64,000 bases of DNA from Pseudomonas asturiensis (GCF_900143095.1 NZ_FRDA01000025.1:1-64000); one strand, 5' to 3'. Shown: positions 53,531-63,608, counted from the stretch's first letter. Program-made: numbers and translations. Notes: generated from the sequence alone by a model not told the origin.

Positions 53531-55285
53531 ATGCATTCGATTTTCGAGCCCGGTAAAAGCCTGCGTGCCACCCGCTATGGCGATGCAAGAGCGCGCATGC
53601 CGTATTGGGTCGACCTCGTCTGTGTGGCGTTGCTGGCGTTGGTGGTCATGCTGTTGCTGCACGGCGTCGGGCAGATGTTTCAGCCGTTGTCCCTGCTGAC
53701 TTCAAACCCCATGACGCTTGATCCGGCCAACCTGCCGGAGTATGCATTGCGCACCACGCTGCGCATGTTCATCGCATTGGCAGCCTCGCTGGTCTTCACC
53801 CTGATTGTGGCCACGCTGGCGGCCAAAAGCCGTAAGGCCGAACAGGTGATCATTCCGGCGCTGGATATTCTGCAATCGGTTCCGGTGCTGGGCTTTCTGA
53901 CCTTTACCGTGACCTTTTTCATCGGTCTGTTTCCGGGGCGGCAACTGGGCGTCGAGTGCGCGGCGATCTTTGCCATCTTTACCAGCCAGGCCTGGAACAT
54001 GGCGTTCAGCTTTTACCAGTCGTTGCGCACGGTGCCCAACGATCTGAGTGAGGTCAGCCGTCAGTTTGGCTTGTCGCCGGTGCTCAGGTTCACCCGGCTG
54101 GAACTGCCGTTCGCCATTCCGGGGCTGGTCTGGAACATGATGATGTCGATGTCCGGTGGCTGGTTTTTCGTGGTGGCCTGCGAGGCGATTTCGGTGGGCG
54201 ATACCACCGTCAATCTGCCCGGCATCGGTTCGTGGCTCGCGCTGGCAATCGCACAGAAAGACCTGACGGCGATTGCCTGGGCGGTCGCTGCCATGGCGCT
54301 GGTGATCGTGGCCTACGACCAGTTGCTGTTTCGGCCGGTGGTGGCCTGGGCGGACAAGTTTCGCTTCGAGCAGACCGCTTCGCAAAAGCGCCCGCGTTCC
54401 TGGATGTACAGCCTGCTGGGTCGCTCGCGAATCGCACCGTTGCTGGGTGCCGTGCTGGTGGCGCCCTGGAAGGGCCTGATGCTGATCGACTGGCGCGGCT
54501 TGACGCGCTTCTGGAGCGTCAAGCCCACGCCAGGGTTCAGCCGTTTTCTCGACACCGCCTGGCTGGGGCTGGTGATTGCCGGCTGCCTGGCAGCCAGTGT
54601 CTGCCTGTTCCGTTTCATCGAGGCATCGCTGGGGCTTGGCGATCTGGTCACGGCGTTCGGGTTGGGCCTGGCCACGCTGCTGCGGGTCAGCGTACTGATC
54701 GTGATCGCCAGTCTGATCTGGGTGCCTGTCGGCGTGTGGATCGGTCTGCGTCCGGTGTGGGCCGAACGGTTGCAGCCCATCGCGCAGTTTCTGGCGGCGT
54801 TTCCCGCGAACGTGCTGTTTCCATTCGCAGTCATCGCCATCGTCGGCCTGCACCTGAACCCCGACATCTGGCTGTCGCCGCTGATGGTGCTCGGCACCCA
54901 GTGGTACATCCTGTTCAACGTCATCGCCGGGGCCAGCGCCTTGCCGACCGACCTGCGCGAAGCGGCCACGATGTTCAATATGCGTGGCTGGCAGTGGTGG
55001 CGTCGGGTGGCGTTGCCGGGTGTGTTTCCTTACTACATTACCGGCGCGCTGACGGCATCGGGCGGTTCGTGGAATGCCAGCATTGTGGCCGAGGCCGTGT
55101 CCTGGGGCGACAAGCATCTGGAGGCTGCCGGTCTGGGCTCGTACATCGCCAACGCCACTCAGGCGGGCGACTACGCACGGGTTGCGCTGGGCATTGCCGT
55201 CATGTCGGTCTTCGTGATCGCGTTCAACCGGTTGCTGTGGCGCCCACTGTACGGGTTCGCCGAGCGACGTCTGAGTCTTGTCTGA
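53531..55285 (+). CDS. ABC importer permease, tandem fusion
   Basis: 584 residues from ATG 53531 behind GAGGTG. Two complete BPD-type permease domains are joined in one chain. The first spans ~60-280, with the EAA-like loop FGLSPVLRFTRLELPFAIPGL. The second spans ~360-575, with FNMRGWQWWRRVALPGVFPYY. A fused pair would replace the usual homodimer. The type is that of nitrate/sulfonate/taurine (NitT/TauT-like) importers. It lies 26 bases before the ATPase gene. Confidence 0.88.
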   Translation: MHSIFEPGKSLRATRYGDARARMPYWVDLVCVALLALVVMLLLHGVGQMFQPLSLLTSNPMTLDPANLPEYALRTTLRMFIALAASLVFTLIVATLAAKSRKAEQVIIPALDILQSVPVLGFLTFTVTFFIGLFPGRQLGVECAAIFAIFTSQAWNMAFSFYQSLRTVPNDLSEVSRQFGLSPVLRFTRLELPFAIPGLVWNMMMSMSGGWFFVVACEAISVGDTTVNLPGIGSWLALAIAQKDLTAIAWAVAAMALVIVAYDQLLFRPVVAWADKFRFEQTASQKRPRSWMYSLLGRSRIAPLLGAVLVAPWKGLMLIDWRGLTRFWSVKPTPGFSRFLDTAWLGLVIAGCLAASVCLFRFIEASLGLGDLVTAFGLGLATLLRVSVLIVIASLIWVPVGVWIGLRPVWAERLQPIAQFLAAFPANVLFPFAVIAIVGLHLNPDIWLSPLMVLGTQWYILFNVIAGASALPTDLREAATMFNMRGWQWWRRVALPGVFPYYITGALTASGGSWNASIVAEAVSWGDKHLEAAGLGSYIANATQAGDYARVALGIAVMSVFVIAFNRLLWRPLYGFAERRLSLV

Positions 55286-55310
55286 TGTTGGGTTTGGGGA
55301 GGATGCCACG

Positions 55311-56612
55311 ATGATGGCTGTCGAAAAGCGTTGCCTGGTGGATGTGCAGAAGGTTCGACATGTGTACGGCAAGGCCAGCAAAGAGCGGCTTGTGCTGGAT
55401 GACGTGACGCTGCAACTCCACGAAAACGAAATCATCGGCCTGCTGGGCCGCTCCGGCTCGGGCAAGTCCACGCTGTTGCGCTCCATCGCAGGGCTGGTGG
55501 TGCCGACCGAGGGCCAGGTGCTTTTCCCCAACCGTGCGCAGGGCAAGGCCATGTCGGTGGGCATGGTATTCCAGAGCTTCGCGCTGTTTCCGTGGCTGAC
55601 GGTACTGCAAAACGTTGAAGTCGGGCTTGAAGCGCAAGGCGTACCGGCTTCGCTGCGACGCAAGCGGGCGCTGGCGGCGATCGACCTGATCGGCCTGGAC
55701 GGGTTCGAAAGCGCCTACCCCAAGGAATTGTCGGGCGGCATGCGCCAGCGAGTCGGCATGGCGCGGGCGCTGGTGATCGACCCTGACGTGCTGCTGATGG
55801 ATGAGCCGTTCTCGGCGCTCGACGTGCTGACGGCCGAAACCCTGCGCACCGACCTGCTGGACATGTGGAGTGAAGGCCGCATGCCGATCAAGTCAATCCT
55901 GATGGTGACGCACAACATCGCCGAGGCCGTGCTGATGTGCGACCGTATCCTGCTGTTCTCCTCCAATCCGGGTCGGGTGATCAGTGAAATCAAGGTCGAC
56001 CTGCCTCAGCCACGTAACCGTCAGGACCCGATCTTTCAGGCGCTGGTCGAAGAAATCTACGTGCTGATGACTCAGGACAGCGACGCGGGCGCGATTCGTC
56101 AGGGTGTGTTTCCGGGGACCGGGCTGGGCATGGTCCTGCCGCACGTGTCGACCAACGCGCTGGCCGGTCTGATCGAGGCGATTCATGCGCCGCCGTACAG
56201 CATGAAAGCCGACCTGCCGGAACTGGCCAGTGCGTTGCACTACAACGCCGACGAGCTGTTTCCGATTGCCGAAGTGCTGCAACTGCTGCGCTTCGCCGAA
56301 CTCAAGGGGGGCGACATTCGCCTGCTGCCTGCGGCCAATCGTTACGCGCTGGCGGACGTGGATGAACGCAAGCAGCTGTTTGCCCAGCACCTGCTGAGCT
56401 TTGTGCCGCTGGTGGCGCATATTCGTCGGGTGCTGGATGATCGCTCCACCCATACCGCCCCGGCACGGCGTTTTCGGGATCAACTGGAAGACTTCATGTC
56501 TGAAAGCGATGCGCGCCAGACGCTGGATTCGGTGACGCAGTGGGGACGCTACGCCGAGTTGTTCGCCTACGATGAACTGGCCGATCAGTTCAGTCTGGAT
56601 AACCCTTCCTGA
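55311..56612 (+). CDS. ABC importer ATPase with AAA-associated C-terminal domain
   Basis: 433 residues from ATG 55311, behind GGGGAGG. Residues ~1-245 are a NitT/TauT-type ATPase: [68 protein letters not shown]. The C-terminal ~170 residues correspond to the 'AAA-associated' domain attached to this subfamily, which may regulate the transporter. It works with the tandem permease just upstream. A two-component system follows 43 bases later. Confidence 0.88.
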   Translation: MMAVEKRCLVDVQKVRHVYGKASKERLVLDDVTLQLHENEIIGLLGRSGSGKSTLLRSIAGLVVPTEGQVLFPNRAQGKAMSVGMVFQSFALFPWLTVLQNVEVGLEAQGVPASLRRKRALAAIDLIGLDGFESAYPKELSGGMRQRVGMARALVIDPDVLLMDEPFSALDVLTAETLRTDLLDMWSEGRMPIKSILMVTHNIAEAVLMCDRILLFSSNPGRVISEIKVDLPQPRNRQDPIFQALVEEIYVLMTQDSDAGAIRQGVFPGTGLGMVLPHVSTNALAGLIEAIHAPPYSMKADLPELASALHYNADELFPIAEVLQLLRFAELKGGDIRLLPAANRYALADVDERKQLFAQHLLSFVPLVAHIRRVLDDRSTHTAPARRFRDQLEDFMSESDARQTLDSVTQWGRYAELFAYDELADQFSLDNPS

Positions 56613-56655
56613 GGTGTGTCAGCGCATACTGCGCTGGGCCCTTTAAACGAGTGAG

Positions 56656-57729
56656 ATGGTGCAGATGCGCGAGCCTGAATCCTTTGGCAAGGCCGCGATG
56701 GCGGTCAGGCTGGCGGCCTTGCTGGTCCTGGCCGTTGTGATCGCGATTGCCGATACCCTGACCGATCTGGAAATTGCCGTGGGCGTGTTCCAGATTGCCG
56801 TGGTGCTCATGGCGGTCACGTTCCTGCCGGTCGCGGGTGTCATCGCTGTCGCGGTGACCTGCATGGCGCTGACGATGCTCAGTTACGAGCTGACGACATC
56901 GCGGGGCAGCGAGGCGGCGCTGATCAACTGCATCATCAGTCTGGCGGCGATTGCCATGGCGACTTATCTGGCGCTGCGCATGGCGATAGCCATCCGCTCG
57001 GTCCACGAAGCACGCTCGCAGTTGGCGCAGATCGCCCGGGTCAACATGCTGGGTGAGCTGACAGCGTCCATCGCCCATGAAATCAATCAGCCGTTGTCGG
57101 CCATCGTTACCAGCGGCAACGCCTGTACGCGCTGGCTGGACGCGGAACCGGCCAATCTGGACCGTGCGCGCCAGGCGCTTGCGCGAATGATCGGCGATGC
57201 CAATCGGGCGGGCGATATCATTGTGCGAGTGCGGGCAATGGCCAAGCGCTCGGCAGCGCACAAGGAGTGGATCAACGTGGCCGATACGGTGGCCGAGATC
57301 GTCTCGCTGGCCCACAGTGAAATCGACGAGCAGCAGGTCGCGCTCGCGGTCCAGGTGTCGGAAGGGTTGCCGCCGCTGCTGGCCGACCGCGTGCAGATTC
57401 AGCAAGTGCTGCTGAACCTGATGCTTAATGCCGTGGACGCGATGAGAAAGGTCGAGCCCGGTGAGGCTCGCCTGGAGGTGATGGTGGACTGGAACGCAGG
57501 CGGGGAGGTGAAGTTCTCGGTGCGCGACAATGGCGTCGGCGTGCAGCCGGAAAACATCGAGCGTATTTTCGACGCGTTCTACACGACCAAGGAGGAGGGG
57601 ATGGGAATCGGTCTGGCGATCAGCCGGTCCATTATCGAGGCACATGGCGGGCGTATCTGGGTGACGCCTGATTCGTCAGTCGGTGCTACGTTTCACTTCA
57701 CGCTGCCTACCGGAAAGATGGACTCCTGA
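56656..57729 (+). CDS. membrane-bound sensor histidine kinase
   Basis: 357 residues. Four or five short membrane segments fill ~1-125 (LAALLVLAVVIAIA; IAVVLMAVTFLPVAGVIAVAV), without a sizeable periplasmic domain, so it may sense in the membrane or via a partner. The H-box MLGELTASIAHEINQPLSA contains the phospho-acceptor His. The N-box is LLNLMLNAVDAM, G1 is DNGVGV and G2 GMGIGLAISRSI. Its stop overlaps the ATG of the response regulator (TGATG). Confidence 0.92.
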   Translation: MVQMREPESFGKAAMAVRLAALLVLAVVIAIADTLTDLEIAVGVFQIAVVLMAVTFLPVAGVIAVAVTCMALTMLSYELTTSRGSEAALINCIISLAAIAMATYLALRMAIAIRSVHEARSQLAQIARVNMLGELTASIAHEINQPLSAIVTSGNACTRWLDAEPANLDRARQALARMIGDANRAGDIIVRVRAMAKRSAAHKEWINVADTVAEIVSLAHSEIDEQQVALAVQVSEGLPPLLADRVQIQQVLLNLMLNAVDAMRKVEPGEARLEVMVDWNAGGEVKFSVRDNGVGVQPENIERIFDAFYTTKEEGMGIGLAISRSIIEAHGGRIWVTPDSSVGATFHFTLPTGKMDS

Positions 57730-58367
57730 TGAACACCACCGACACCACCGTGCAGGCCGAAGAACCCATCATCTACGTGATCGATGACGACCTGTCGGTG
57801 CGCACTTCGCTGGAAGACCTGCTGGCGTCGGTGGGGCTGCGCAGCCTGCTGTTCGGCTCCACGCAGCAATTCATGGACACGCCCCGGCCCGAGGCGCCGG
57901 GTTGTCTGATTCTGGACATCCGCATGCCCGGCATGAGCGGCCTGGAGTTTCAGGAGCAGATGGCGCGATCGGGAATTTTTCTGCCTGTGATCTTCATCAC
58001 CGGACACGGCGACATTCCCATGTCGGTGCGGGCCATGAAAGCCGGTGCTGTGGAGTTTCTGACCAAGCCGTTTCGCGAGCAGGACCTGCTCGACGCCATC
58101 CAGCAAGGCCTGGCGCTGGACCGTGTTCGCCGTCAGAACGCTGCGGTGGAAGCCGAACTGCGGCGTCGGCATGCGAGCCTCAATCAGGGCGAGCAACAGG
58201 TCATGGCGCTGGTGGTCACAGGCCTGCTGAACAAGCAGATAGCGTCGCGATTGAACGTCAGCGAAATCACCGTCAAAGTCCGTCGCGGCTCGATGATGCG
58301 CAAGATGCAGGCCGACTCCCTGGCGGAGCTGGTCAGGTTTGCCGAGCGCTTGCAGGCGGGAGATTGA
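57729..58367 (+). CDS. FixJ/TodT-type response regulator
   Basis: 212 residues. Receiver domain: acidic pocket VIDDDLSV, phospho-acceptor Asp in ILDIRMPGMSGLEF, and the conserved Thr and Lys in FITGHGD and FLTKPF. A LuxR/FixJ-type helix-turn-helix follows (MALVVTGLLNKQIASRLNVSEITVKVRRG). It overlaps the kinase gene by one base. Its likely targets include the adjacent ABC importer, by position only. Confidence 0.93.
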   Translation: MNTTDTTVQAEEPIIYVIDDDLSVRTSLEDLLASVGLRSLLFGSTQQFMDTPRPEAPGCLILDIRMPGMSGLEFQEQMARSGIFLPVIFITGHGDIPMSVRAMKAGAVEFLTKPFREQDLLDAIQQGLALDRVRRQNAAVEAELRRRHASLNQGEQQVMALVVTGLLNKQIASRLNVSEITVKVRRGSMMRKMQADSLAELVRFAERLQAGD

Positions 58368-58530
58368 GTGGATGAGCGTGTCCGTGCGCCGTGTTCATCG
58401 TTATACACACGTCCTGCAGCACTCACTGAACTGACGCCATCGCCGGCAAGCCGCCTCCCACAGGTTATGCATCCAGTCAGACATTCTCGTTTTAGCCACG
58501 TTTTGCCTGGATACGACCAAACCGCGGTAG

Positions 58531-60414
58531 CTAATTCACCAGCTCCGGCAGCACGTAATGCTTCACCACAAACAGTGAGCCTTCCGTGCTCAGGTGCCCC
58601 GAATCGATCTGCAGCAGCGAGTCGGTGTCTTCAAGACGCACCAGGCAGGCGTCGGCGATGCACAGCCTGTCGATCAGCGAGACGAACTGGATGTCTGCCG
58701 ACGCGGCCAGTTGCCGGGTCGCCTGATCCACGGCCATCATGCCCTCATCAAGAGCCGGGTCGCTGATGTGTGACTCGTTCAGGCCCCAGTGACGGTTGGC
58801 AATGACGCTGGGCAGCGATGGATTCCACTGAGGTAGCGGGCCGATCAACACCACATGTTTCACTCCATACCCCTTGAGCCTGATCGCAATGCCGTTCCAG
58901 TCGGTCTTGTCGTGACCGTCCTTCTGGGCGATGACTACGATGTTCGGGCGCAACGTTTCGATGCTGTGCAGCGCCAGCCTGTTGGAGTAATCACAGGCCC
59001 TGCTGGTGGGAGATGCCCTGCCCTGGTGGACGCTCAGGCCGGGACGGCAACTGGCTGACGCGACCTGATAGAACGGCGTGTCCCTGGCCAGCAAGGTTCG
59101 TAAACCCAGCGACAGCGCTTGCGCATGCGAGTCGCCCCACAGAAACACACCGCCTTCACCCTGCTTGCGTGTGCACGACTCATCGATGCTCGACTGCCCG
59201 CGCTGCGTGAACGCCGAAAACGCGTCGCACTTGAGCCAGTAGGGCTCGTACAGGTTCTGCTGCCGGTTCACGTAATCCTGAATGAACGAGGCCTTGGCGG
59301 ACAGGCTGATCTCCCGCATCGGCGAGACCACGCCCTGCGTCGCGCTCACCGCCGTGCCGCCCACGAACACCAGTGCAACGGCCGTACCGAGCGTGGCGAG
59401 TGTCCAGCGTTGCCTGTGGCGCGCACGACCGGTGGGTTTTTCGATCAGCTCGTACGAGGCGATGGCCAGCAAAAAAGCCACACCGATGCCCATCAGCACG
59501 TTGCCAGCTTCGCCCAGCCATCCGGCGTAATTCATCAGCACGACCACCGGCCAGTGCCAGAGGTACAGCGAATAGGACAGTTTGCCGGTCCACTGCGAGA
59601 GCGCGTGGGTGGTCAGCAGCGAGTTCTGACGCGCCGCGACGATCACCGCAAATGCGCCCAGCACAGGCAACAGCACCAGATAACCCGGCCACAGGTCCTG
59701 CACCGACACCAGAAAGAAACTCGCCAGCATGAGCGCCAGCCCGACGCTTTCCAGAATGCGCTTCTGAACGCTGCGCAGCTGGAAGGGAAACAGGCAGGCC
59801 ACGCCGCCCAACATCAACTCCCAGGCCCGGGTCGGCAGCAGGTAAAACGACGCTTCCGGCCAGCGTGCCGAGGCGAGCACGCCCACCACGAACCCGGTCA
59901 GGCTGCCGCCCAGGATCCACCAGCGCAGATTCCTCAGCGCCACGAAGCGACGCAGTACCAGCAGGGCGATCGGGTACAGCAGATAGAACTGCCACTCGAC
60001 CGAAAGCGACCAGGTGTGCAACAGCCATTTTTCATGCGCACTGGCCGTGAAATAGCCCGCTTCGCGCCAGTAGACGAAGTTGGACACAAAACCCAGGCTG
60101 CTCGCGATGTGGGTGCCCAGCGCGCTGTAGTCCAGCGGCAGCAGGTAGAACCAGCCCAACCCCAGCAAGACGAAACACATCACCGCCAGCGCCGGCATGA
60201 TCCGCCGCGCGCGGGATGTGTAGAACGCCTTCAGGCTGAAGGTGCCATCGTTGAGACCGCGCATGATGATCCCGGTGATCAGGTAACCCGAAATCACGAA
60301 AAACACATCCACCCCGGCAAAGCCACCGGGCAGCCAGGCGGGATGGAAATGGAACAGCAGCACGGCGATAACCGCGATGGCGCGCAGGCCATTGATGTCT
60401 TTTCTGAAGTCCAT
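58531..60414 (-). CDS. OatA-like acyltransferase with SGNH domain
   Basis: 627 residues. The N-terminal ~350 residues are an acyltransferase-3 membrane domain with ten or so helices (DINGLRAIAVIAVLLFHFHPAWLPGG; GVDVFFVISGYLIT; LLHTWSLSVEWQFYLLYP). The C-terminal ~240 residues are an extracytoplasmic SGNH esterase/transferase-like domain (GDSHAQAL block I; a His near the end in DSGHLSTEGS). Such proteins O-acetylate cell-surface polysaccharides. It is the third gene of a minus-strand group with a glycosidase and a polymerase-like protein, separated by a REP-containing gap. Confidence 0.88.
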   Translation of the reverse strand: MDFRKDINGLRAIAVIAVLLFHFHPAWLPGGFAGVDVFFVISGYLITGIIMRGLNDGTFSLKAFYTSRARRIMPALAVMCFVLLGLGWFYLLPLDYSALGTHIASSLGFVSNFVYWREAGYFTASAHEKWLLHTWSLSVEWQFYLLYPIALLVLRRFVALRNLRWWILGGSLTGFVVGVLASARWPEASFYLLPTRAWELMLGGVACLFPFQLRSVQKRILESVGLALMLASFFLVSVQDLWPGYLVLLPVLGAFAVIVAARQNSLLTTHALSQWTGKLSYSLYLWHWPVVVLMNYAGWLGEAGNVLMGIGVAFLLAIASYELIEKPTGRARHRQRWTLATLGTAVALVFVGGTAVSATQGVVSPMREISLSAKASFIQDYVNRQQNLYEPYWLKCDAFSAFTQRGQSSIDESCTRKQGEGGVFLWGDSHAQALSLGLRTLLARDTPFYQVASASCRPGLSVHQGRASPTSRACDYSNRLALHSIETLRPNIVVIAQKDGHDKTDWNGIAIRLKGYGVKHVVLIGPLPQWNPSLPSVIANRHWGLNESHISDPALDEGMMAVDQATRQLAASADIQFVSLIDRLCIADACLVRLEDTDSLLQIDSGHLSTEGSLFVVKHYVLPELVN

Positions 60415-60532
60415 GGGAGAGTGCCGGTCCGTGGGTGATCGGGGAGGTAGGTTCAGGTGATTGCGGCGATGGCCCTGCTTTCAGCAAAGCAGCGGTTCTG
60501 TCAGAGGGAGATGTGTTGTCCGGTCGTCAGTC

Positions 60533-60622
60533 TTCGCGAGCAAGCTCGCTCCCACGAGAAACTGAACGCCTTACGCGGACGTGCTCACGACAGGTCCCCG
60601 TGGGAGCGAGCTTGCTCGCGAA
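60533..60622. repeat. pair of inverted REP palindromes
   Basis: 60533-60555 (minus) and 60600-60622 (plus) are facing REP units with core GCGAGC(A/T)(A/T)GCTCGC, about 45 bases apart. They lie between the glycosidase and acyltransferase genes. Confidence 0.8.
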
Positions 60623-60659
60623 GGCCTGGGCTGGCTCAACCCGGATCTGTCGTCGCCAC

Positions 60660-61988
60660 TCATTCTTTCTGAGCAATCTGCCCGCCGCGACTCGCCGGGC
60701 TCAACCGGATGATCTTGGGAAAGTTGGTCAGCGTGATCGAGGCCGAGCACTGATTGCCTTCACAGGCCCATGACTGACCGCTGTCCACTTCTCCGCGCTC
60801 GGCATGAACCGTATCGGTCATCCGCAAAGGACCGTTCCCGTTGCCCTGGCTGACCACCTGCACCTCACGCGGCTTGCCAATCGCCCAGGCCACCAGCACC
60901 CGCTCGTTCCCCTTGCTGAAGTGCAGTTGATAAAGGTCTTTGGTCAGCGAGCTGGCCTGGGCGTCGTAGGTGAAGTCACGAACCACCGGCGCGATGGCCT
61001 TCATCATGGTGTAGGCGGGTTTGGGCGACAGGTCTTCATTGAGCAAACCGAAGTTGTGCTCCTGGTCGTAGCGATCCGGGCCATCGTTGTAAAGGTCGAA
61101 CCACCACATGCCTTTGACGTTGGGAATGGTGCGCGCCAGAAAGTAGATCCGCGCCATGTAGCGCGCCTGGGTCAGTTCGCTTTTGCCACAGGGCCCCTGA
61201 TGGCTGGGCCAGCCCATTTCCGTCAGGTAAATCGGTACATCACGGCCTGCCTTGGTGCGGATGTAGCGCTCGTAGTCGGCCATCCACACCACCCACGCTT
61301 CGGGTGTGTTGCCGTCATCGGCGGCACAGTGCGCGTAGGGATGCACAGACAACCCATCGATGAGGTCCAGCGCACCGCTTTCGATCAAGGGATCAGCGAA
61401 GCCGTATTTCATGCCGTCGGGGGTCACTGAGCCGGCGAGAATCTTCGCCTGCGGGCCTGTGCCATTGCGAGTGTTCTTGCGGATGATCGGCACGGTTTTC
61501 TGCACCAGCGTCACGTAGTCCAATGCAAGCTGGGGGTCGGCGGAGGCTTCAAGGTCCCACTCGTTCCAGATCTCGTAATAGGTGATGCGGTTGCCGAGCT
61601 GGCGGGTGACGTAATCGACGTAATTCAGAAACGCGCCCATCACCACCGGCTCTCGAGGCTTCTTGTTGTCGTGAAAGTACGTGCTGTAGCCCAGTATCGC
61701 CAGGCGGCTCATGTCCAGTTCCCGGGCGATGGTCAGGTAGTTGCGCCAGTTGGCGGTGATGCGCAGTTCGTGGGGATAAGGCGCTGCGGTTGACCAGAAT
61801 GCATCGTCCTTGACCGAGTTGAAACCGGCTTCTGCGGTCAGCTCCAGGGGTTGTTTAAGCTTGCGGTCGAAGTTCATCAGGTGCGTCGCGATGCCGACGA
61901 CGAAGGGCGGTTCGGCCCGAGCCATCGGCACGACGCTCAGCCAGCCCAGCAGCAGGAGCGTCGCGGTGCAGCGTAAAGAGCGGGTCAT
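60660..61988 (-). CDS. secreted GH39-like glycoside hydrolase (PslG-like)
   Basis: 442 residues with a signal peptide (CTATLLLLGWLSVVPMARA). The TIM-barrel core shows the probable acid/base Glu143 in YYEIWNEWD and the nucleophile Glu257 in IYLTEMGWPS, a clan A retaining glycosidase layout. A C-terminal beta domain follows (~330-430). P. aeruginosa PslG, also 442 residues, trims the Psl polysaccharide in the periplasm; a comparable role is inferred. It lies 12 bases after the polymerase-like gene. Confidence 0.82.
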   Translation of the reverse strand: MTRSLRCTATLLLLGWLSVVPMARAEPPFVVGIATHLMNFDRKLKQPLELTAEAGFNSVKDDAFWSTAAPYPHELRITANWRNYLTIARELDMSRLAILGYSTYFHDNKKPREPVVMGAFLNYVDYVTRQLGNRITYYEIWNEWDLEASADPQLALDYVTLVQKTVPIIRKNTRNGTGPQAKILAGSVTPDGMKYGFADPLIESGALDLIDGLSVHPYAHCAADDGNTPEAWVVWMADYERYIRTKAGRDVPIYLTEMGWPSHQGPCGKSELTQARYMARIYFLARTIPNVKGMWWFDLYNDGPDRYDQEHNFGLLNEDLSPKPAYTMMKAIAPVVRDFTYDAQASSLTKDLYQLHFSKGNERVLVAWAIGKPREVQVVSQGNGNGPLRMTDTVHAERGEVDSGQSWACEGNQCSASITLTNFPKIIRLSPASRGGQIAQKE

Positions 61989-62000
61989 GGCACAGCCTCC

Positions 62001-63302
62001 TCAGCGCAGGTCGGGAAAGGCAGTGAGTTGCAGTTCAGCCGGTCGGGGCGTCATGGCCTCCTTTTTTTCCGCGATGACATAGCCGATGGCCAAGCCTGCA
62101 AACAGATTGGCCACCGCGACCTCGAACATGTCCGTGGTCCAACTGATCAGGCACCAGCAGACACTGATCGACAGCAGCATGCGCCCGACCCGGCTTTCGT
62201 CCTCGATCAGCTTGAACAGCAGCGGAACCTGCAGGGTGTACAGCAAGCCGCCGACCACGCCGAGCATCGCCCACAGGTACAGCGCCGAGTTGTCCATGCC
62301 CAGGAAAATCTCCCAGCCTTCCACCGGGAAGATGCCCATGGTGCTGCCGACCATGCCGAAGCCTGCGCCGGTGAGCACCCAGCCTTCGCGCGTCAGGGCG
62401 TTGATCACGTTGGGCCAGGTGTTGATCAGCCGGTCGTAGAGCGAGGCCAGCGTACTGCCGCTGCTGCTGACCGTGCGCGCATCGAAGCTCATCACCATGC
62501 CCAACGTGGGCAGCAGCAGGCCGACGAACACCACCACAATGCACAGCGTGCGGCAGGTCCAGCTCATGCGCTGGATCAACAGCAGGCCCATGGTCAGCAC
62601 AAAGGCTCCGGCGGGCGCTTTACTGGTGGTCAGCACGATGGCATAGAGCGCGATGGCACTGAGCAGCATCATCACCAGTCGCGAACGCAGGAACATGAAC
62701 AGGTACAGGGTGTAGAAAGCGATCAGGATCGATAGCACATTGGAGACCCGCGCAAAGCCGGCGAGCCGGTCCTCATCGTCGGCGCTCCACGTGGTATTGG
62801 CGCTCAGCTCGGTTTCACCCACGCTGTAGCTGTAGCCTTTCCACGGCACGCTGGTGAACCTGTCCAGCGCCAGGCCCGCCAGCGAGGCCAGCAGGCAGAA
62901 ACCGACGGCCCAGCACAGCAGCTTTCTGCGATGAATCAGGTGCTCGCTGCACACCAGCCCGAACACCAATGGACTCAACGCAAACAGGCTGAACGCCAGG
63001 TTGTGCGGGCTGGCGCGGTGCAGCATGGCCAGCAGCCCGGAGATCGCCCACAGGATGACAAAGGTCCAGAACAACCGTCCGGCCTTGAAGGTGCGCAGTT
63101 CCAGCGCGAACAACAGGATGCAGGCCACTTTGGGCAGGTACAGCAGAGGGCCGATTCCTGCCTTGTCAAAGTAGAAGCGCAAGGCACCGGAAAAGGTCTC
63201 GACCAGAATCAGGCTGATCGCAACCCATACGACGACTGTGGATTTATCAAAAGAAATGATCGACGACGAATCGCCAGCTCTGTTCGCTGGGTTCAGCTCC
63301 AT
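62001..63302 (-). CDS. O-antigen ligase/polymerase-like membrane protein
   Basis: 433 residues with about eleven hydrophobic segments. A long periplasmic loop (~285-345, including LTREGWVLTGAGFGMVGSTMG) corresponds to the Wzy_C region of polysaccharide polymerases and ligases. It would join polysaccharide repeat units at the periplasmic face. It is followed 12 bases later by the glycosidase gene. The rest of the polysaccharide cluster is not in the window. Confidence 0.8.
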   Translation of the reverse strand: MELNPANRAGDSSSIISFDKSTVVVWVAISLILVETFSGALRFYFDKAGIGPLLYLPKVACILLFALELRTFKAGRLFWTFVILWAISGLLAMLHRASPHNLAFSLFALSPLVFGLVCSEHLIHRRKLLCWAVGFCLLASLAGLALDRFTSVPWKGYSYSVGETELSANTTWSADDEDRLAGFARVSNVLSILIAFYTLYLFMFLRSRLVMMLLSAIALYAIVLTTSKAPAGAFVLTMGLLLIQRMSWTCRTLCIVVVFVGLLLPTLGMVMSFDARTVSSSGSTLASLYDRLINTWPNVINALTREGWVLTGAGFGMVGSTMGIFPVEGWEIFLGMDNSALYLWAMLGVVGGLLYTLQVPLLFKLIEDESRVGRMLLSISVCWCLISWTTDMFEVAVANLFAGLAIGYVIAEKKEAMTPRPAELQLTAFPDLR

Positions 63303-63608
63303 GAGGTCTGCCTTCTGAATGGCGTCAGGAAATTCGAACGGACAACGCTACCGCCCGACGACCGCGACAGGCGGGTCGATAGAAGGGGATGCGTCTGAGA
63401 ACAAACAAGGGAGGTCTGGAGCGAATGCTCGCAACGGCGTGACAGGGTGTATATCAGTCGCAGTTCGGGAAACTGTCAATTAATTCGTCAGAATTAGCGG
63501 ATTATCCGATGAGTGCCGCAGGCTGGATTGTTTCTGCGCGCTCCGGGCGGCAGTACGGCGATGAAGCCGGTGCATCCGCCCCACGAATGTAGTGCCTCAA
63601 AGACAGCC

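Noticed and set aside
53702-55663. 653-residue minus-strand frame opposite the ABC permease
   Set aside because: Antisense shadow rich in His/Gln/Arg; both strands cannot be real here and the plus strand has clear ABC motifs.
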